Assembly (NCBI GenBank): GCA_024400455.1
Contig: JAKSMU010000004.1
Coordinates: forward strand, 124,001 to 188,000
DNA length: 64,000 nt
From: Bacteroidales bacterium
GTDB taxonomy: Bacteria > Bacteroidota > Bacteroidia > Bacteroidales > F082
Direction of reading: 5' to 3'
Below the pieces are notes generated by a model. It saw nothing but the letters and a program-made list of their open reading frames with translations. It searched no databases and was not told the DNA's origin. The position numbers and the translations under genes were made by a program. Below, in pieces: positions 1 to 8,490 of this stretch. The first letter of the stretch is position 1. Every line of letters starts with the position of its first letter.

Positions 1-309
1 ACCGCCAGCAAACTTGACATGAAAGAACTGCTCGTCGTGCGCTCTGATGTGTATCGTTTCGTTGCCAACAACAAGACACAGTACGACTTGATTTTTGCCG
101 ATCCTCCATACGACAATGTTGATTACGGGCAACTTGTTGAAGCAATCTTCGAAAACAACCTGTTAAGAGAAAACGGAATGTTCGTCTTGGAGCACAGCAA
201 ACGCATCAATTTTGAAGAGCATTCCCATTTTATAGAGCAAAGGCATTACGGCAAAGTGAATTTCACATTCTTTGCCCAAACAATCGAAGAAACAGAAGAA
301 GAAATTTGA
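1..309 (+). CDS. rsmD: 16S rRNA (guanine966-N2)-methyltransferase RsmD, C-terminal part (5' truncated by window)
   Basis: The reading frame is open from base 1, so the gene begins before the window. The visible part carries the N6/N2-methyltransferase motif DPPY (in IFADPPYDN), which in this family lies at the SAM/target-base site, followed by the C-terminal strand region (FVLEHS). RsmD methylates the exocyclic amine of a guanine in 16S rRNA during 30S assembly. Its stop codon abuts the stop of the convergent acyltransferase gene with no spacer, so transcription from the two sides must meet here. The family call rests on the DPPY motif and its C-terminal context; another small RNA or DNA N-methyltransferase is less likely. 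Confidence 0.8.
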   Translation, partial: TASKLDMKELLVVRSDVYRFVANNKTQYDLIFADPPYDNVDYGQLVEAIFENNLLRENGMFVLEHSKRINFEEHSHFIEQRHYGKVNFTFFAQTIEETEEEI

Positions 310-2097
310 TTAGCAGTAACCGAATCTTTCGCGCGCCTGTTGTTTCTCCTCCTCGGTACTATCCTTGAAAAACGGCATGATTTCCTCTTCCGGGAAATCC
401 TTAAATGTCAGGAAAAGCAAACCGTCAAGCGTATCGTTGAAATCAGGATCCACATTGAAACACAACAGCTTGGAATTCAATTTCAGATATTTCTTGAACA
501 GTGTCGGCATCCTGTAACTGCCATTGCTCAGGCGGAATAAGAACTTGTCGAATTTTTCGACAGATTCCATTCCATTTCTAAGCAAAACATCTTTATCTAC
601 CTTATTGAAATCAGCAACAAAAGGCGTCATTGAAGTCACGGCATGCGTCAAATCACCACTAGCCGAATGCTTTGCCGTGACATACTCCACAATCATGCTC
701 TGATAGAATTTCGGATACCACGAACTGATGCTTACCGGACCAATGAAATGATCCATATCCTTGTATTTCAATATCACGGATGACAAGCCTTTCAGCAACA
801 ACATCAAAGGAAGCATTTCCCTTTGATAGTCAACACAAACGAAAGAACGACCAAGTTCTATTGTTTTTCTCAAATAAGGTTCAAACGAAGCATTGATATT
901 GAACAATGTACTGATATAAAAGCCTTTTTTACCATAACGCTCCATGATTTCGCTACCAATGCCAAGTCGATAGCTACCAGCCAATTGCTGTTTGGCATTG
1001 TCCCAAAGAATCAAATGCTTGTAATGCTTGTCGAACTCATCGGTGTCAAGATTATTGCCTGTTCCTTCACCAATAGCACGGAAAGCCAATTCCCTTTGAC
1101 GAGCTATTTCGTGCATAAGATTTGGGATATCATCGTAATCAGCGAAAAAGCAATCGTATGTAGAAACTGAAAACAAAAATGATTTCTCGCGGATTTTTTC
1201 CAGTTCCTGCATCAAAAGCGAATTTTCTCGGCCTTCATCAATGGGTTTCAAGTTTGCACTAGTAAACTGCGGTTTCTCTGCCTTAATATTGGCTTCAAGA
1301 GCATATGAACGACTTCTCAGATAAGCAGCTAAATCATTATAATTCTCATATTCTGCAATTTCAGATGGCAAAATCGGTTTGCCAATTTGGAATGCAATAT
1401 GTTTATCATGCTTGTTAAACAACTCTCTTGGAAGACGCGCCGTGCCCAACATCGAGTTGATTCTATCGACAAAGTAGAAGAAGCGTGAATTTTCACCTTC
1501 CCAAAACACAGGAATCACAGGAACGCCTGCATTTTTTATCATTCTTGCTATTGATTTGCTCCAAGGCAAATCCTCTGGATACTCATGACCATGATAACGA
1601 GAGACTTCACCAGCAGGGAAAACTCCAAGTCCCTTACCTTCAGCCAGATGATTGATGGAACCTTTCACTCCACCCAAACTGCTTTTCCATTCGGGATTCT
1701 CCGTAAACGGATTAACTTGGAAAAACACATCCTTCAAATTCGGGATATGCGCAAGCAAGAAATTGGCCATCACCTTGAAATCAGGGCGAACCTTTGAAAT
1801 TGCATTATAGAGCAACACGCCTTCGATAGCACCGAATGGATGATTACAGACAACGACAAAACCGCCTTCCTTTGGGATGAAATCAAGTTGACCTGGATCA
1901 ACATCACAAGTCACATTCATCACCTTAAGCAACTGTTCTGTAAATTCACGGCCTTGATAATCAGCAGCTTTATCATATAACATATTGGCTTTACGGAATC
2001 CACAAATGCCATACACTATGCCTGCCGCGCAAGAACCCAAGGGTCCTTTCAGCTTCAAAGCCTTTTTTAAGTCCGATTTTGATATAAGTTGCCGCAT
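310..2097 (-). CDS. Bifunctional aminolipid (ornithine/glycine lipid) acyltransferase, OlsF/GlsAB-type fusion
   Basis: This 595-aa protein is a fusion. Residues ~1-280 resemble PlsC-type lysophospholipid acyltransferases, with an acyltransferase block I of the form NHPFGAIEG near residue 85 and a later block FPAGEVSR near residue 160. Residues ~300-590 resemble GNAT/hemolysin-like N-acyltransferases (LAGSYRLGIG; ELGRSFV). In known OlsF proteins the C-terminal half N-acylates an amino acid with a 3-hydroxyacyl chain and the N-terminal half adds the second, ester-linked chain, giving ornithine or glycine lipids. In Bacteroides the same steps are done by separate glsB and glsA products. It acts at the inner membrane. 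The amino-acid substrate cannot be read from sequence. A promoter-like element lies just upstream. Confidence 0.8.
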   Translation of the reverse strand: MRQLISKSDLKKALKLKGPLGSCAAGIVYGICGFRKANMLYDKAADYQGREFTEQLLKVMNVTCDVDPGQLDFIPKEGGFVVVCNHPFGAIEGVLLYNAISKVRPDFKVMANFLLAHIPNLKDVFFQVNPFTENPEWKSSLGGVKGSINHLAEGKGLGVFPAGEVSRYHGHEYPEDLPWSKSIARMIKNAGVPVIPVFWEGENSRFFYFVDRINSMLGTARLPRELFNKHDKHIAFQIGKPILPSEIAEYENYNDLAAYLRSRSYALEANIKAEKPQFTSANLKPIDEGRENSLLMQELEKIREKSFLFSVSTYDCFFADYDDIPNLMHEIARQRELAFRAIGEGTGNNLDTDEFDKHYKHLILWDNAKQQLAGSYRLGIGSEIMERYGKKGFYISTLFNINASFEPYLRKTIELGRSFVCVDYQREMLPLMLLLKGLSSVILKYKDMDHFIGPVSISSWYPKFYQSMIVEYVTAKHSASGDLTHAVTSMTPFVADFNKVDKDVLLRNGMESVEKFDKFLFRLSNGSYRMPTLFKKYLKLNSKLLCFNVDPDFNDTLDGLLFLTFKDFPEEEIMPFFKDSTEEEKQQARERFGYC

Positions 2098-2114
2098 AGT
2101 AAAAATTAAGGGTA

Positions 2115-2122
2115 CAAAGATA
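2115..2122 (-). promoter_or_regulatory. Bacteroidota -7 promoter element (TATCTTTG) for the acyltransferase gene
   Basis: TATCTTTG on the minus strand fits the TAnnTTTG consensus of the Bacteroidota primary sigma factor. It ends 17 nt before the acyltransferase start codon, implying a very short leader. Confidence 0.6.
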
Positions 2123-2158
2123 AGGAATTATTCAAATTAGACACCAAAGATGGAAAAT

Positions 2159-2185
2159 AAAAAAACAGTTGGCGGATGCCAACTG
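2159..2185 (-). terminator. Intrinsic terminator of the DUF2795 gene
   Basis: Read on the minus strand, a perfect 8-bp stem (CAGTTGGC/GCCAACTG, 4-nt loop) is followed by seven Ts. It lies 39 bases after the DUF2795 stop codon. Confidence 0.75.
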
Positions 2186-2223
2186 CCTTTGAATTATGTG
2201 TTTACGAATATCAAAAAAAACGA

Positions 2224-2445
2224 TTAATATTCATCTTCGTGGAAGAAGAAATCGTCTTTTGTAGGATAATCAGGCCAAAGGTCTTCGATACGCTCGTAAA
2301 CTTCGCCCTCATCTTCCATTTCCTGAAGGTTTTCTATCACTTCGTCAGGTGCACCCGTGCGCATAGCCCAATCCAGCAACTCCTCTCTTGTTGCCGGCCA
2401 AGGAGCATCTTCCAATTTTGAGGCTAATTCTAATGTCCAGTACAT
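2224..2445 (-). CDS. DUF2795 domain protein, small conserved acidic protein
   Basis: This 73-aa acidic protein begins MYWTLELASKLED and has the DUF2795-like core (APWPATREELLDWAM; GAPDEVIENLQ) and an acidic, aromatic C-terminus (DDFFFHEDEY). Short proteins of this type are widespread in Bacteroidota and of unknown function. There is no signal peptide or membrane segment, so it is probably cytosolic. It has its own promoter element (2472-2479) and terminator (2159-2185) and so looks like a monocistronic unit. Confidence 0.8.
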   Translation of the reverse strand: MYWTLELASKLEDAPWPATREELLDWAMRTGAPDEVIENLQEMEDEGEVYERIEDLWPDYPTKDDFFFHEDEY

Positions 2446-2471
2446 AGTCGTTTGGTTTTTATTTTGGGCTG

Positions 2472-2479
2472 CAAAAATA
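2472..2479 (-). promoter_or_regulatory. -7 promoter element (TATTTTTG) for the DUF2795 gene
   Basis: TATTTTTG on the minus strand matches TAnnTTTG and lies 26 nt upstream of the start codon. Confidence 0.6.
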
Positions 2480-2530
2480 CTTCATATTGGCAAAAAATCA
2501 AGTGTTTTTTATAAAAAAATTATTCAATTC

Positions 2531-3091
2531 TTATTTTGTTGATTTCCAATATGTTTCGCAATTATTTTCAGCAAAATCAAAGAAACGAGCAAGGACAAAG
2601 AAGAAATCCGACAATCTATTGAGATATTTCAAGTCGATTTCTTCAACTGGAAAACACTTCATCATGCGCCAAGCCTGACGCTCAGCACGGCGGCAAACCG
2701 TACGGCAGACATGACTATAAGATGCCTTCAAATTACCGCCAGGAATCACAAAAGCCTTCAATTCGGGCAACTGTTCATTCATTTTGTCAATCTCCTTTTC
2801 AAGGAAAGCGACATCATCGGCAGAAAGCGGAGGAATCATTTTACTCACTTCCGAATCACGGTCTAATGCAAAATGCGATTCCATGGTAAATAGTTTATTC
2901 TGAACGACTTGCAAAACCGATTTTACAACCTCAGGAACGCCTTCCAAATCGTTAAGCACGCCAATAAAAGCACTCAGTTCATCGACAGTGCCGTAGGTTT
3001 CAACACGCTCATCGAATTTAGCGACACGCTTGCCGCCAATCAACGAAGTCATGCCTTCGTCACCGGTTTTTGTATAGGTTATGTTTTTCAT
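2531..3091 (-). CDS. Cob(I)yrinic acid a,c-diamide adenosyltransferase, PduO type
   Basis: The 186-aa protein transfers the adenosyl group of ATP to cob(I)alamin to make adenosylcobalamin. The PduO/MMAB signatures are visible: the N-terminal ATP-binding loop YTKTGDEGMTSL, the segment ETYGTVDELSAFIG, and the C-terminal CRRAERQ motif whose Arg/Glu residues bind ATP and corrin. The ATG at 3091 is preferred over an in-frame TTG two codons upstream. It follows the methyltransferase-like gene by 13 nt and is probably co-transcribed with it. No cobalamin riboswitch is seen upstream, and no other B12 gene is in the window, so a salvage role is likely. Confidence 0.9.
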   Translation of the reverse strand: MKNITYTKTGDEGMTSLIGGKRVAKFDERVETYGTVDELSAFIGVLNDLEGVPEVVKSVLQVVQNKLFTMESHFALDRDSEVSKMIPPLSADDVAFLEKEIDKMNEQLPELKAFVIPGGNLKASYSHVCRTVCRRAERQAWRMMKCFPVEEIDLKYLNRLSDFFFVLARFFDFAENNCETYWKSTK

Positions 3092-3104
3092 ATTCAAAAC
3101 TCAA

Positions 3105-3773
3105 TTAATATTTCAGCACAAAATCTTGTTTCTCAATACCTAATCTAAAGAAAACCAATCCAATATGATAAAGGTCGATGGTAAGCGACACATCCTCATT
3201 GTCCATAATGCGCTCCCAAGCGTCTTCCGCATCGCGCGAGCGGTGAATGCCCTCAAAAATGAAAACGGAATCTGTCGTCTTGTGGCTCATGCAGTCCTGC
3301 AAGTAATCCCATTCCTCATCCTCGAAATCGTTTTCGCTGAAAAAAACAAAACCCGTGTTGAGTTTCTTAAACTTCTCAGAATCGAAATCCGCTGGCTGAA
3401 TGAGCGTTACGTTTTCTATACCCATCGAATTAAGCGTTTCAAGAAAGCCATCCGACTCTTCTAGATAGACCCTTGTCTGCAAATTTCCCAAAGCCAAAGC
3501 CGTCGTATTAAGTGCCGAAAGTTTTCCAAAAGACACCACAGAATCAGGCTCGAAATACCGCACAATGCGATACAAAAGCCGGCTTTGCTTGCGACGGCGG
3601 TAAGTCAAATGTTTCTTGCCATCAAGCAACCTGCTCAGACGCAGAATTGTCTCATAATCGGAATTTGAACCCTTATCATTCAACACTTTCGTGGTAAATT
3701 CATAAACGAAAGGCGAGTGAATGTGATACTCACTTTTGCACTGAATCTTATATTTGATAAAACTCGAAATCAT
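3105..3773 (-). CDS. Methyltransferase-like protein with a degenerate SAM-binding loop
   Basis: The 222-aa protein begins MISSFIKYKIQCKSEYHIHS, a start seen in Bacteroidota class I methyltransferase-like proteins. The expected glycine-rich SAM loop is replaced by SVVSFGKLSALNTTALALG, which keeps only part of the GxxxGxST pattern, so catalytic function is uncertain. The chosen ATG lies 1 nt after the stop of the upstream gene (translational coupling); a longer frame would extend 63 nt upstream but would overlap that gene. It is cytosolic by composition. It may be a divergent O-methyltransferase or a non-catalytic relative. Confidence 0.6.
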   Translation of the reverse strand: MISSFIKYKIQCKSEYHIHSPFVYEFTTKVLNDKGSNSDYETILRLSRLLDGKKHLTYRRRKQSRLLYRIVRYFEPDSVVSFGKLSALNTTALALGNLQTRVYLEESDGFLETLNSMGIENVTLIQPADFDSEKFKKLNTGFVFFSENDFEDEEWDYLQDCMSHKTTDSVFIFEGIHRSRDAEDAWERIMDNEDVSLTIDLYHIGLVFFRLGIEKQDFVLKY

Positions 3774-3774
3774 A

Positions 3775-5334
3775 TCATTCGTATTGGACTTTCTGTAGGA
3801 AAAAAACAGTGCGATGCGGTTTGGGCAGCACTCCATTTTGAATTATCTGACAACCAAAAATCAAGAAACGCGATCCGAACCAAGGTCCGATTTGAGCAAA
3901 ATACTCGTCTTCAACATAATCAGCGCCATGCAAGGGTTCAATGTCAACTGATTGCTGGTTCAGCAAGGGCTGGCCATCGGCATCAAAGACCACATAACGC
4001 AAGGCATTTTCATAAGACGAAGCCACTACAAGTTCATCGTGGCAAACCGCTTCTCCGCAATGTTTTGTCAAATCGTAAGTCAAATCGTTATCAAATTTGA
4101 CCGAAGTCTGCCATTTCAAATTACCATCCTTATCGAAAGCAAGCAAAATTTCCGAAATGAAATCGTAGCCATCGAAAACGGTATAAGTATAAGGATGTGA
4201 ACCGTAAAAGCCATAGCCGTAACCGTAACTCATGCGCGTTTCAGTATGATATTCAGGCACAAAGGCCTCAGCAGAAAACACCGACAAACCATTAAAATGA
4301 GTTAATCGAGGCGTTAGGAACTGAAATGCGATTTCTTTTTTATCCTTTTCCCTGCTTTTGCCCAATTTAATGCGTTCCTCTCGCACCCTGACACGGTCAG
4401 AAGCAGTCAGTGCCAGCTCGATTTCGGGCATATTCTTGAAAAGAAAAGCCTTGGTTTGCGCCGCTCCATCGAAACGAACCCAAACCACACCCACGGAAAT
4501 CTTATCGAAATTTTCAGTAACGCCTTCCAAATCCACTTTCCTATTGCTTTCGCGTTCCAAAGTTCCAATCACCACAAGGCGCTGATTTTCATCGAAATCG
4601 AAACACATCCGTCCCAAGCCTGCATTTTCGCCATTCTCGTAACGATGCTTTTGCAGCAAGGCACCCGAAGGCGAATAAACCAAAAACGATGTTGCCACAT
4701 AACGTTTGTTTTCATATTCACGTGCCGCCACCACAAAACAATGCTGTTTTTGGAAAGATTCCGTTTGGAAAAGGATGAAACTGTTTGTTAAAGAAGGATT
4801 TACGGAACGATAGGAATTTGAATTCAAATCGAAGAAAAGCAAAGTGCCGTTCCCCGTCTTGTCGTTGACCGCCATCATCATGTTGCCGTCAACCACGCCA
4901 ACGGACCGTATAACCGTTTTTTCAGGCAACATTTCGCCAAACGACTTGTATGTCAAATCCTTGCGATTGAAACAAATTGCGCAAAAACTAATGGTATCGG
5001 TCTTCTTCAATTTATCGTTTGTAAACAAAAAGACGGCAAAATCATCATCGCTGGCCGAACCAACGAACGACATTCTTGATGAAAGTGGAATCAAGTCGCT
5101 GCGCATCTCGTAAAGGCTTGAATCGAGCAAAGCGAAATTCCACAGTTGGCTTTTGTGTTCGTCAGTCCTGTCGGTCTGCGAAACCATGATGCCTCCTTTT
5201 GCGCCAAACGACTCAAAATGACAGCCTTGATCCTTCGACCAACGGTCAACTTCGTAACGTGCCGGTTCAACTTGCTGCGCCGAAACGCAACAAAACGCCA
5301 ACAAAAACGCCACTATGGAAAACCATTTCTTCAT
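3775..5334 (-). CDS. Exported protein of unknown function, possibly beta-propeller-like
   Basis: I do not recognise this 519-aa protein. It begins with a clear signal peptide (MKKWFSIVAFLLAFCCVSAQ, cleavage near residue 20). The mature part is rich in short beta-strand-like segments such as LAFDKDGNLKWQ and VVFDADGQPLLNQ, which resemble blades of quinoprotein or WD-like propellers, and it has a Gly/Tyr-rich stretch (YGYGYGFYG) near residue 372. It lacks the conserved C-terminal T9SS sorting domain, so it is probably periplasmic or surface-associated by another route. It appears to head an operon with the methyltransferase-like gene and the adenosyltransferase gene. Confidence 0.7.
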   Translation of the reverse strand: MKKWFSIVAFLLAFCCVSAQQVEPARYEVDRWSKDQGCHFESFGAKGGIMVSQTDRTDEHKSQLWNFALLDSSLYEMRSDLIPLSSRMSFVGSASDDDFAVFLFTNDKLKKTDTISFCAICFNRKDLTYKSFGEMLPEKTVIRSVGVVDGNMMMAVNDKTGNGTLLFFDLNSNSYRSVNPSLTNSFILFQTESFQKQHCFVVAAREYENKRYVATSFLVYSPSGALLQKHRYENGENAGLGRMCFDFDENQRLVVIGTLERESNRKVDLEGVTENFDKISVGVVWVRFDGAAQTKAFLFKNMPEIELALTASDRVRVREERIKLGKSREKDKKEIAFQFLTPRLTHFNGLSVFSAEAFVPEYHTETRMSYGYGYGFYGSHPYTYTVFDGYDFISEILLAFDKDGNLKWQTSVKFDNDLTYDLTKHCGEAVCHDELVVASSYENALRYVVFDADGQPLLNQQSVDIEPLHGADYVEDEYFAQIGPWFGSRFLIFGCQIIQNGVLPKPHRTVFFLQKVQYE

Positions 5335-5351
5335 GCTTGACTTTCAGTCCA

Positions 5352-5359
5352 CGAAAATA
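5352..5359 (-). promoter_or_regulatory. -7 promoter element (TATTTTCG)
   Basis: TATTTTCG on the minus strand, a TAnnTTTG variant, lies 17 nt upstream of the start of the 519-aa exported protein. Confidence 0.5.
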
Positions 5360-5376
5360 CAAATTTTAGGTAAAAT

Positions 5377-5410
5377 AAAAGTGACTGCCCGAAAAAAGAC
5401 AGTCACTTTT
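5377..5410 (-). terminator. Intrinsic terminator of the T9SS cargo gene
   Basis: A perfect 11-bp stem AAAAGTGACTG/CAGTCACTTTT with an A-rich loop lies 20 nt beyond the stop codon of the 549-aa cargo gene. The stem's own T run ends the hairpin on the minus strand. Confidence 0.75.
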
Positions 5411-5430
5411 AGTAAAACATTGCAATTCAG

Positions 5431-7080
5431 TTAGAATTTCACGAACTTTGTAACAGCCTTTTGGCCATCGGCATAGTTGAAATTGACGAAATAAACGCCA
5501 TTTTCAAGGCTTGAAACTTCGTAATTCACAAGGCCTTCCATGCAATTCTTTTCAGAAACCAAGCGTCCGCTCATATCGTAAACGGCGACCTGAGCATCCT
5601 GATTCAATGTGAAGGAAATCATATCCTTAGCAGGATTTGGATAGACGCTCAGTATTGCGCTTTCGTTTTCAGCGACTGCCAAAGGTTCGGAAGCCATAAT
5701 CAGCACATTGTCAACTTCCCAAGCAGAAGCAGCTTCTGAAGTGCAAGTGTAAACAAAGGCAATATAGAAGGTTTCGCCAGCAAAACTTTCAATATCAATT
5801 GCGCCTGATTCCACCCATTCGTAATTGCCAGTTGAGTAATCAAACATGTCTGTAATATTTTCCCAAGTGAAATCGCTCGGTTCGCTCTGACCATCGTAAT
5901 CGGTTGAAATCATGACCTGCAAAGGTTCACCATCGAATTTCATAGCAGTTGAGAAACTCATCATAATCGAAGCGTATTCTCCATTCATGGCGCGGCTAAT
6001 CAGCCAGTCTTCGTTTTCGTTATAGACATTGTTGGCATAGCCGTTCATGTTGGCGTAGCCATTGCCATTGTAAGTCTTCTGCATCCAAGTCTGGTCACCG
6101 TAAACATCGTAAGCGGTGAACACACCAAGATCGCTTTCAAACCCTTCATTCAGCAGGACATACACATCAGCAGTAGTGGCTGTTGCAGTAGGATAAGCGC
6201 CATCGGTCTTGTAGTCGATATTGGCACCGGCATTGGTGTATGGGAAAATGGCAAAATGGTAAGTTGTGTTGCCATCCAAGTTGCTGAAAGTAACAGTCTG
6301 AACACCAGGATTCACATTGATAGCCATTTCGCTGTTCGCGACTGGTGTGCCATCGACAGGAACAGTAATGTTATCCGTTGAAGCCACAACCAAATATCTG
6401 TCAGGCAATTGTGTGCCAGTAGCATCATTCCAAGTCAAAGTGACATCAAGCATATCTGCATCGGCTGAGAAATTGGTTGGATAGTTGCTCGGTTCCGGAT
6501 TGACTTGAGCCTGGCCAGCCTTGAAGAAATAAACTTCAGCGATGATGTTTGAAGATTCTTTGTAACAGCCGAACAAAGGCGTGCCATTAGCAGCATTCAG
6601 GTTGAAACGCATATAACGTTGATCCACTGCACCGAGTGAAACAGGGACGCCAGCACCGTTGGCACCAATGGTGATATCCCATTTGCCGTTATCGGTGAGG
6701 GTTGACTGCGTTTTCAGGTAGTTGCCACCGCCAGGAGCATTCAGATAGCCTTCTCTGAGAGGATCATAGATTGTCCATTCTCCTGCGCTGCCGCCCAATT
6801 CAAATTCAAAGACTTCGGTCTGAGAATCAGGATCCATTGCAACGGTGGTAGTAATTGAACCGCCAGCTTCGGAAACAGTCACTGCATGACGGTTGTTGGA
6901 TTTCTGATAACTCATGGCGTAAGCGTTGCCATCATCATCGAAACCGACGAGGATATACTTTGCACCAGCTTCAAGGCCAGAGGCAGAAGTAATCATAGTG
7001 TAAGTATTCTGAGCGAAACTGCGTGCTGAAAAGACCAGCATCAACGCTAGCATACCAATTGAAAGTAAATTACGCTTCAT
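5431..7080 (-). CDS. Secreted T9SS cargo protein with choice-of-anchor J-like and FnIII-like domains
   Basis: The 549-aa protein has a signal peptide (MKRNLLSIGMLALMLVFSAR..., cleavage after SFAQ). A beta-rich N-terminal region (~25-190) is followed by an FnIII-like domain (~195-305) and a region starting NEGFESDLGVFTAYDVYGDQ that resembles choice-of-anchor J domains (~310-465). The C-terminus (~475-549) is a type A T9SS sorting domain: YPNPAKDMISF, VYDMSGRLV, LENGVYFVNF and a basic end TKFVKF. By family knowledge it is exported through SprA and attached to or released from the surface. No catalytic motif is seen; an adhesin or binding role is possible. Confidence 0.85.
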   Translation of the reverse strand: MKRNLLSIGMLALMLVFSARSFAQNTYTMITSASGLEAGAKYILVGFDDDGNAYAMSYQKSNNRHAVTVSEAGGSITTTVAMDPDSQTEVFEFELGGSAGEWTIYDPLREGYLNAPGGGNYLKTQSTLTDNGKWDITIGANGAGVPVSLGAVDQRYMRFNLNAANGTPLFGCYKESSNIIAEVYFFKAGQAQVNPEPSNYPTNFSADADMLDVTLTWNDATGTQLPDRYLVVASTDNITVPVDGTPVANSEMAINVNPGVQTVTFSNLDGNTTYHFAIFPYTNAGANIDYKTDGAYPTATATTADVYVLLNEGFESDLGVFTAYDVYGDQTWMQKTYNGNGYANMNGYANNVYNENEDWLISRAMNGEYASIMMSFSTAMKFDGEPLQVMISTDYDGQSEPSDFTWENITDMFDYSTGNYEWVESGAIDIESFAGETFYIAFVYTCTSEAASAWEVDNVLIMASEPLAVAENESAILSVYPNPAKDMISFTLNQDAQVAVYDMSGRLVSEKNCMEGLVNYEVSSLENGVYFVNFNYADGQKAVTKFVKF

Positions 7081-7107
7081 TTTTCTAATATTTTGTTAAA
7101 CAATTGA

Positions 7108-7362
7108 TTATAATTCCAATGATTGTACACGCTCCACGGCCTTGATTTCAGGAATAGCCTTTTTCATCACCGTTTCAATGCCATTTTTAAGGGTCATGGT
7201 GCTATGAGGGCAGTTGCCGCAGGCACCTGTCAATTCAACCACAACGACCATGTCATCTGTCAGTTCCACAAAATTAACATCGCCGCCATCTTGTTGCAAA
7301 TATGGGCGAACCTGCTCCAAGACATTCTTCACTTTGCGGAGGATGATTTCTTTATCTTCCAT
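7108..7362 (-). CDS. NifU-like Fe-S cluster scaffold/carrier protein
   Basis: This 84-aa protein is essentially one NifU C-terminal domain. It shows the conserved GGDVNFVEL strand and the cluster-binding CxxC in TGACGNCPHS. Such proteins carry a [4Fe-4S] cluster to apo-enzymes. It lies 41 nt downstream of the Mrp/ApbC gene, another Fe-S carrier, and the two are very likely co-transcribed. Cytosolic; length is normal for single-domain NifU proteins. Confidence 0.92.
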   Translation of the reverse strand: MEDKEIILRKVKNVLEQVRPYLQQDGGDVNFVELTDDMVVVVELTGACGNCPHSTMTLKNGIETVMKKAIPEIKAVERVQSLEL

Positions 7363-7403
7363 GTGTTTTGGGTTTATTTGTTGATTTGTTTAATAGTTTG
7401 GCT

Positions 7404-8426
7404 TCATTTCGCTTCACGGATGACAGCTGAAGCAATTTCATCAAATGCCTTTGTGACAGGCGAATCAGCATTCAAGGCCAAAGGTGTTCCCTTATCGCCA
7501 CACTCGGCAATCTGCTCTACAATCGGGATCTGGCCCAAAAGCGGAATGTTCAATTCTTCAGCAAATTTACGGCCAGTCTCCTTACCGAAAATGTAGTATT
7601 TCTTTTCGGGCATATCGCTTGGCACGAAATAAGCCATGTTTTCAACCAAACCGAACAGCGGAATCTGCAATGCCTTTTCCCTGAACATCATGGCAGCACG
7701 CAACACATCAGCAAATGCAACCTGCTGAGGAGTAGTCACGACAACCGCACCGCTCACATTAAACGACTGAGCCAAAGTAAGTTGAATATCTCCAGTTCCT
7801 GGAGGCATATCAACCACCAAGAAATCAAGTTCACCCCAAAGGGCATCATTCATCAACTGATTGAGGGCACTGGTGGCCATAGGTCCGCGCCAAATAAGCG
7901 GGCGGTTGGCATCCACAAAGAAACCGATACTCATCAGTTTGATGCCATAACGTTCAAGCGGAATCATCACGGTTTTTCCGTCACGCTCAAAACATGCAGG
8001 GCGCTCATCGCCCGTACCAAACATAGTAGGTACTGACGGTCCATAAATATCGGCATCAATCAAGCCCACGCGCTGATTGGCGCGTGCTAAAGCCACGGCA
8101 AGATTGGCCGCGACAGTCGATTTGCCAACGCCGCCTTTGCCCGAAGCCACCGCAATGATGTGCTTCACCTTCGAAAGAGCCGTCTGTTCCTCAACCACCT
8201 TAATATCTATATTAACATCACCGAAAACCTCTTTCAAAGTGCGATTTGCGGCATTGACCAAAATATCATTCTTCGGATCATCCTTATGTTCGACAACCAA
8301 ATCGAAGCGGATACCATCATCGCCAACCATAAGGTTTTCAACCATTTTCAAGGCAATGATATTGTCACCTTTAGGAAAATAGATGACATCCTTCAAAACT
8401 TCTAAAACATTTTCCTTTACTAGCAT
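7404..8426 (-). CDS. Mrp/ApbC (NBP35-like) P-loop ATPase, Fe-S cluster carrier
   Basis: The 340-aa protein has an N-terminal MIP18/DUF59-like domain (~1-80) followed by a deviant Walker A GKGGVGKSTVAANLA near residue 95, a Walker B-like region FLVVDMPPGTGD, and the Mrp segment GLVENMAYF. Members bind and transfer [4Fe-4S] clusters in an ATP-dependent way. The usual CxxC pair for the bridging cluster is not obvious in GLVENMAYFVPSDMPEKK, where many Mrp proteins have cysteines. It is followed by nifU and preceded by a promoter element at 8446-8453. Confidence 0.9.
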   Translation of the reverse strand: MLVKENVLEVLKDVIYFPKGDNIIALKMVENLMVGDDGIRFDLVVEHKDDPKNDILVNAANRTLKEVFGDVNIDIKVVEEQTALSKVKHIIAVASGKGGVGKSTVAANLAVALARANQRVGLIDADIYGPSVPTMFGTGDERPACFERDGKTVMIPLERYGIKLMSIGFFVDANRPLIWRGPMATSALNQLMNDALWGELDFLVVDMPPGTGDIQLTLAQSFNVSGAVVVTTPQQVAFADVLRAAMMFREKALQIPLFGLVENMAYFVPSDMPEKKYYIFGKETGRKFAEELNIPLLGQIPIVEQIAECGDKGTPLALNADSPVTKAFDEIASAVIREAK

Positions 8427-8445
8427 GATAAAATCAAATTTTCGA

Positions 8446-8453
8446 CAAAGGTA
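8446..8453 (-). promoter_or_regulatory. -7 promoter element (TACCTTTG) for mrp-nifU
   Basis: TACCTTTG on the minus strand matches TAnnTTTG and lies 19 nt upstream of the mrp start codon. Confidence 0.65.
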
Positions 8454-8490
8454 TGAAAAAAATAGGAATAATCGTTACATGACAACAAAA

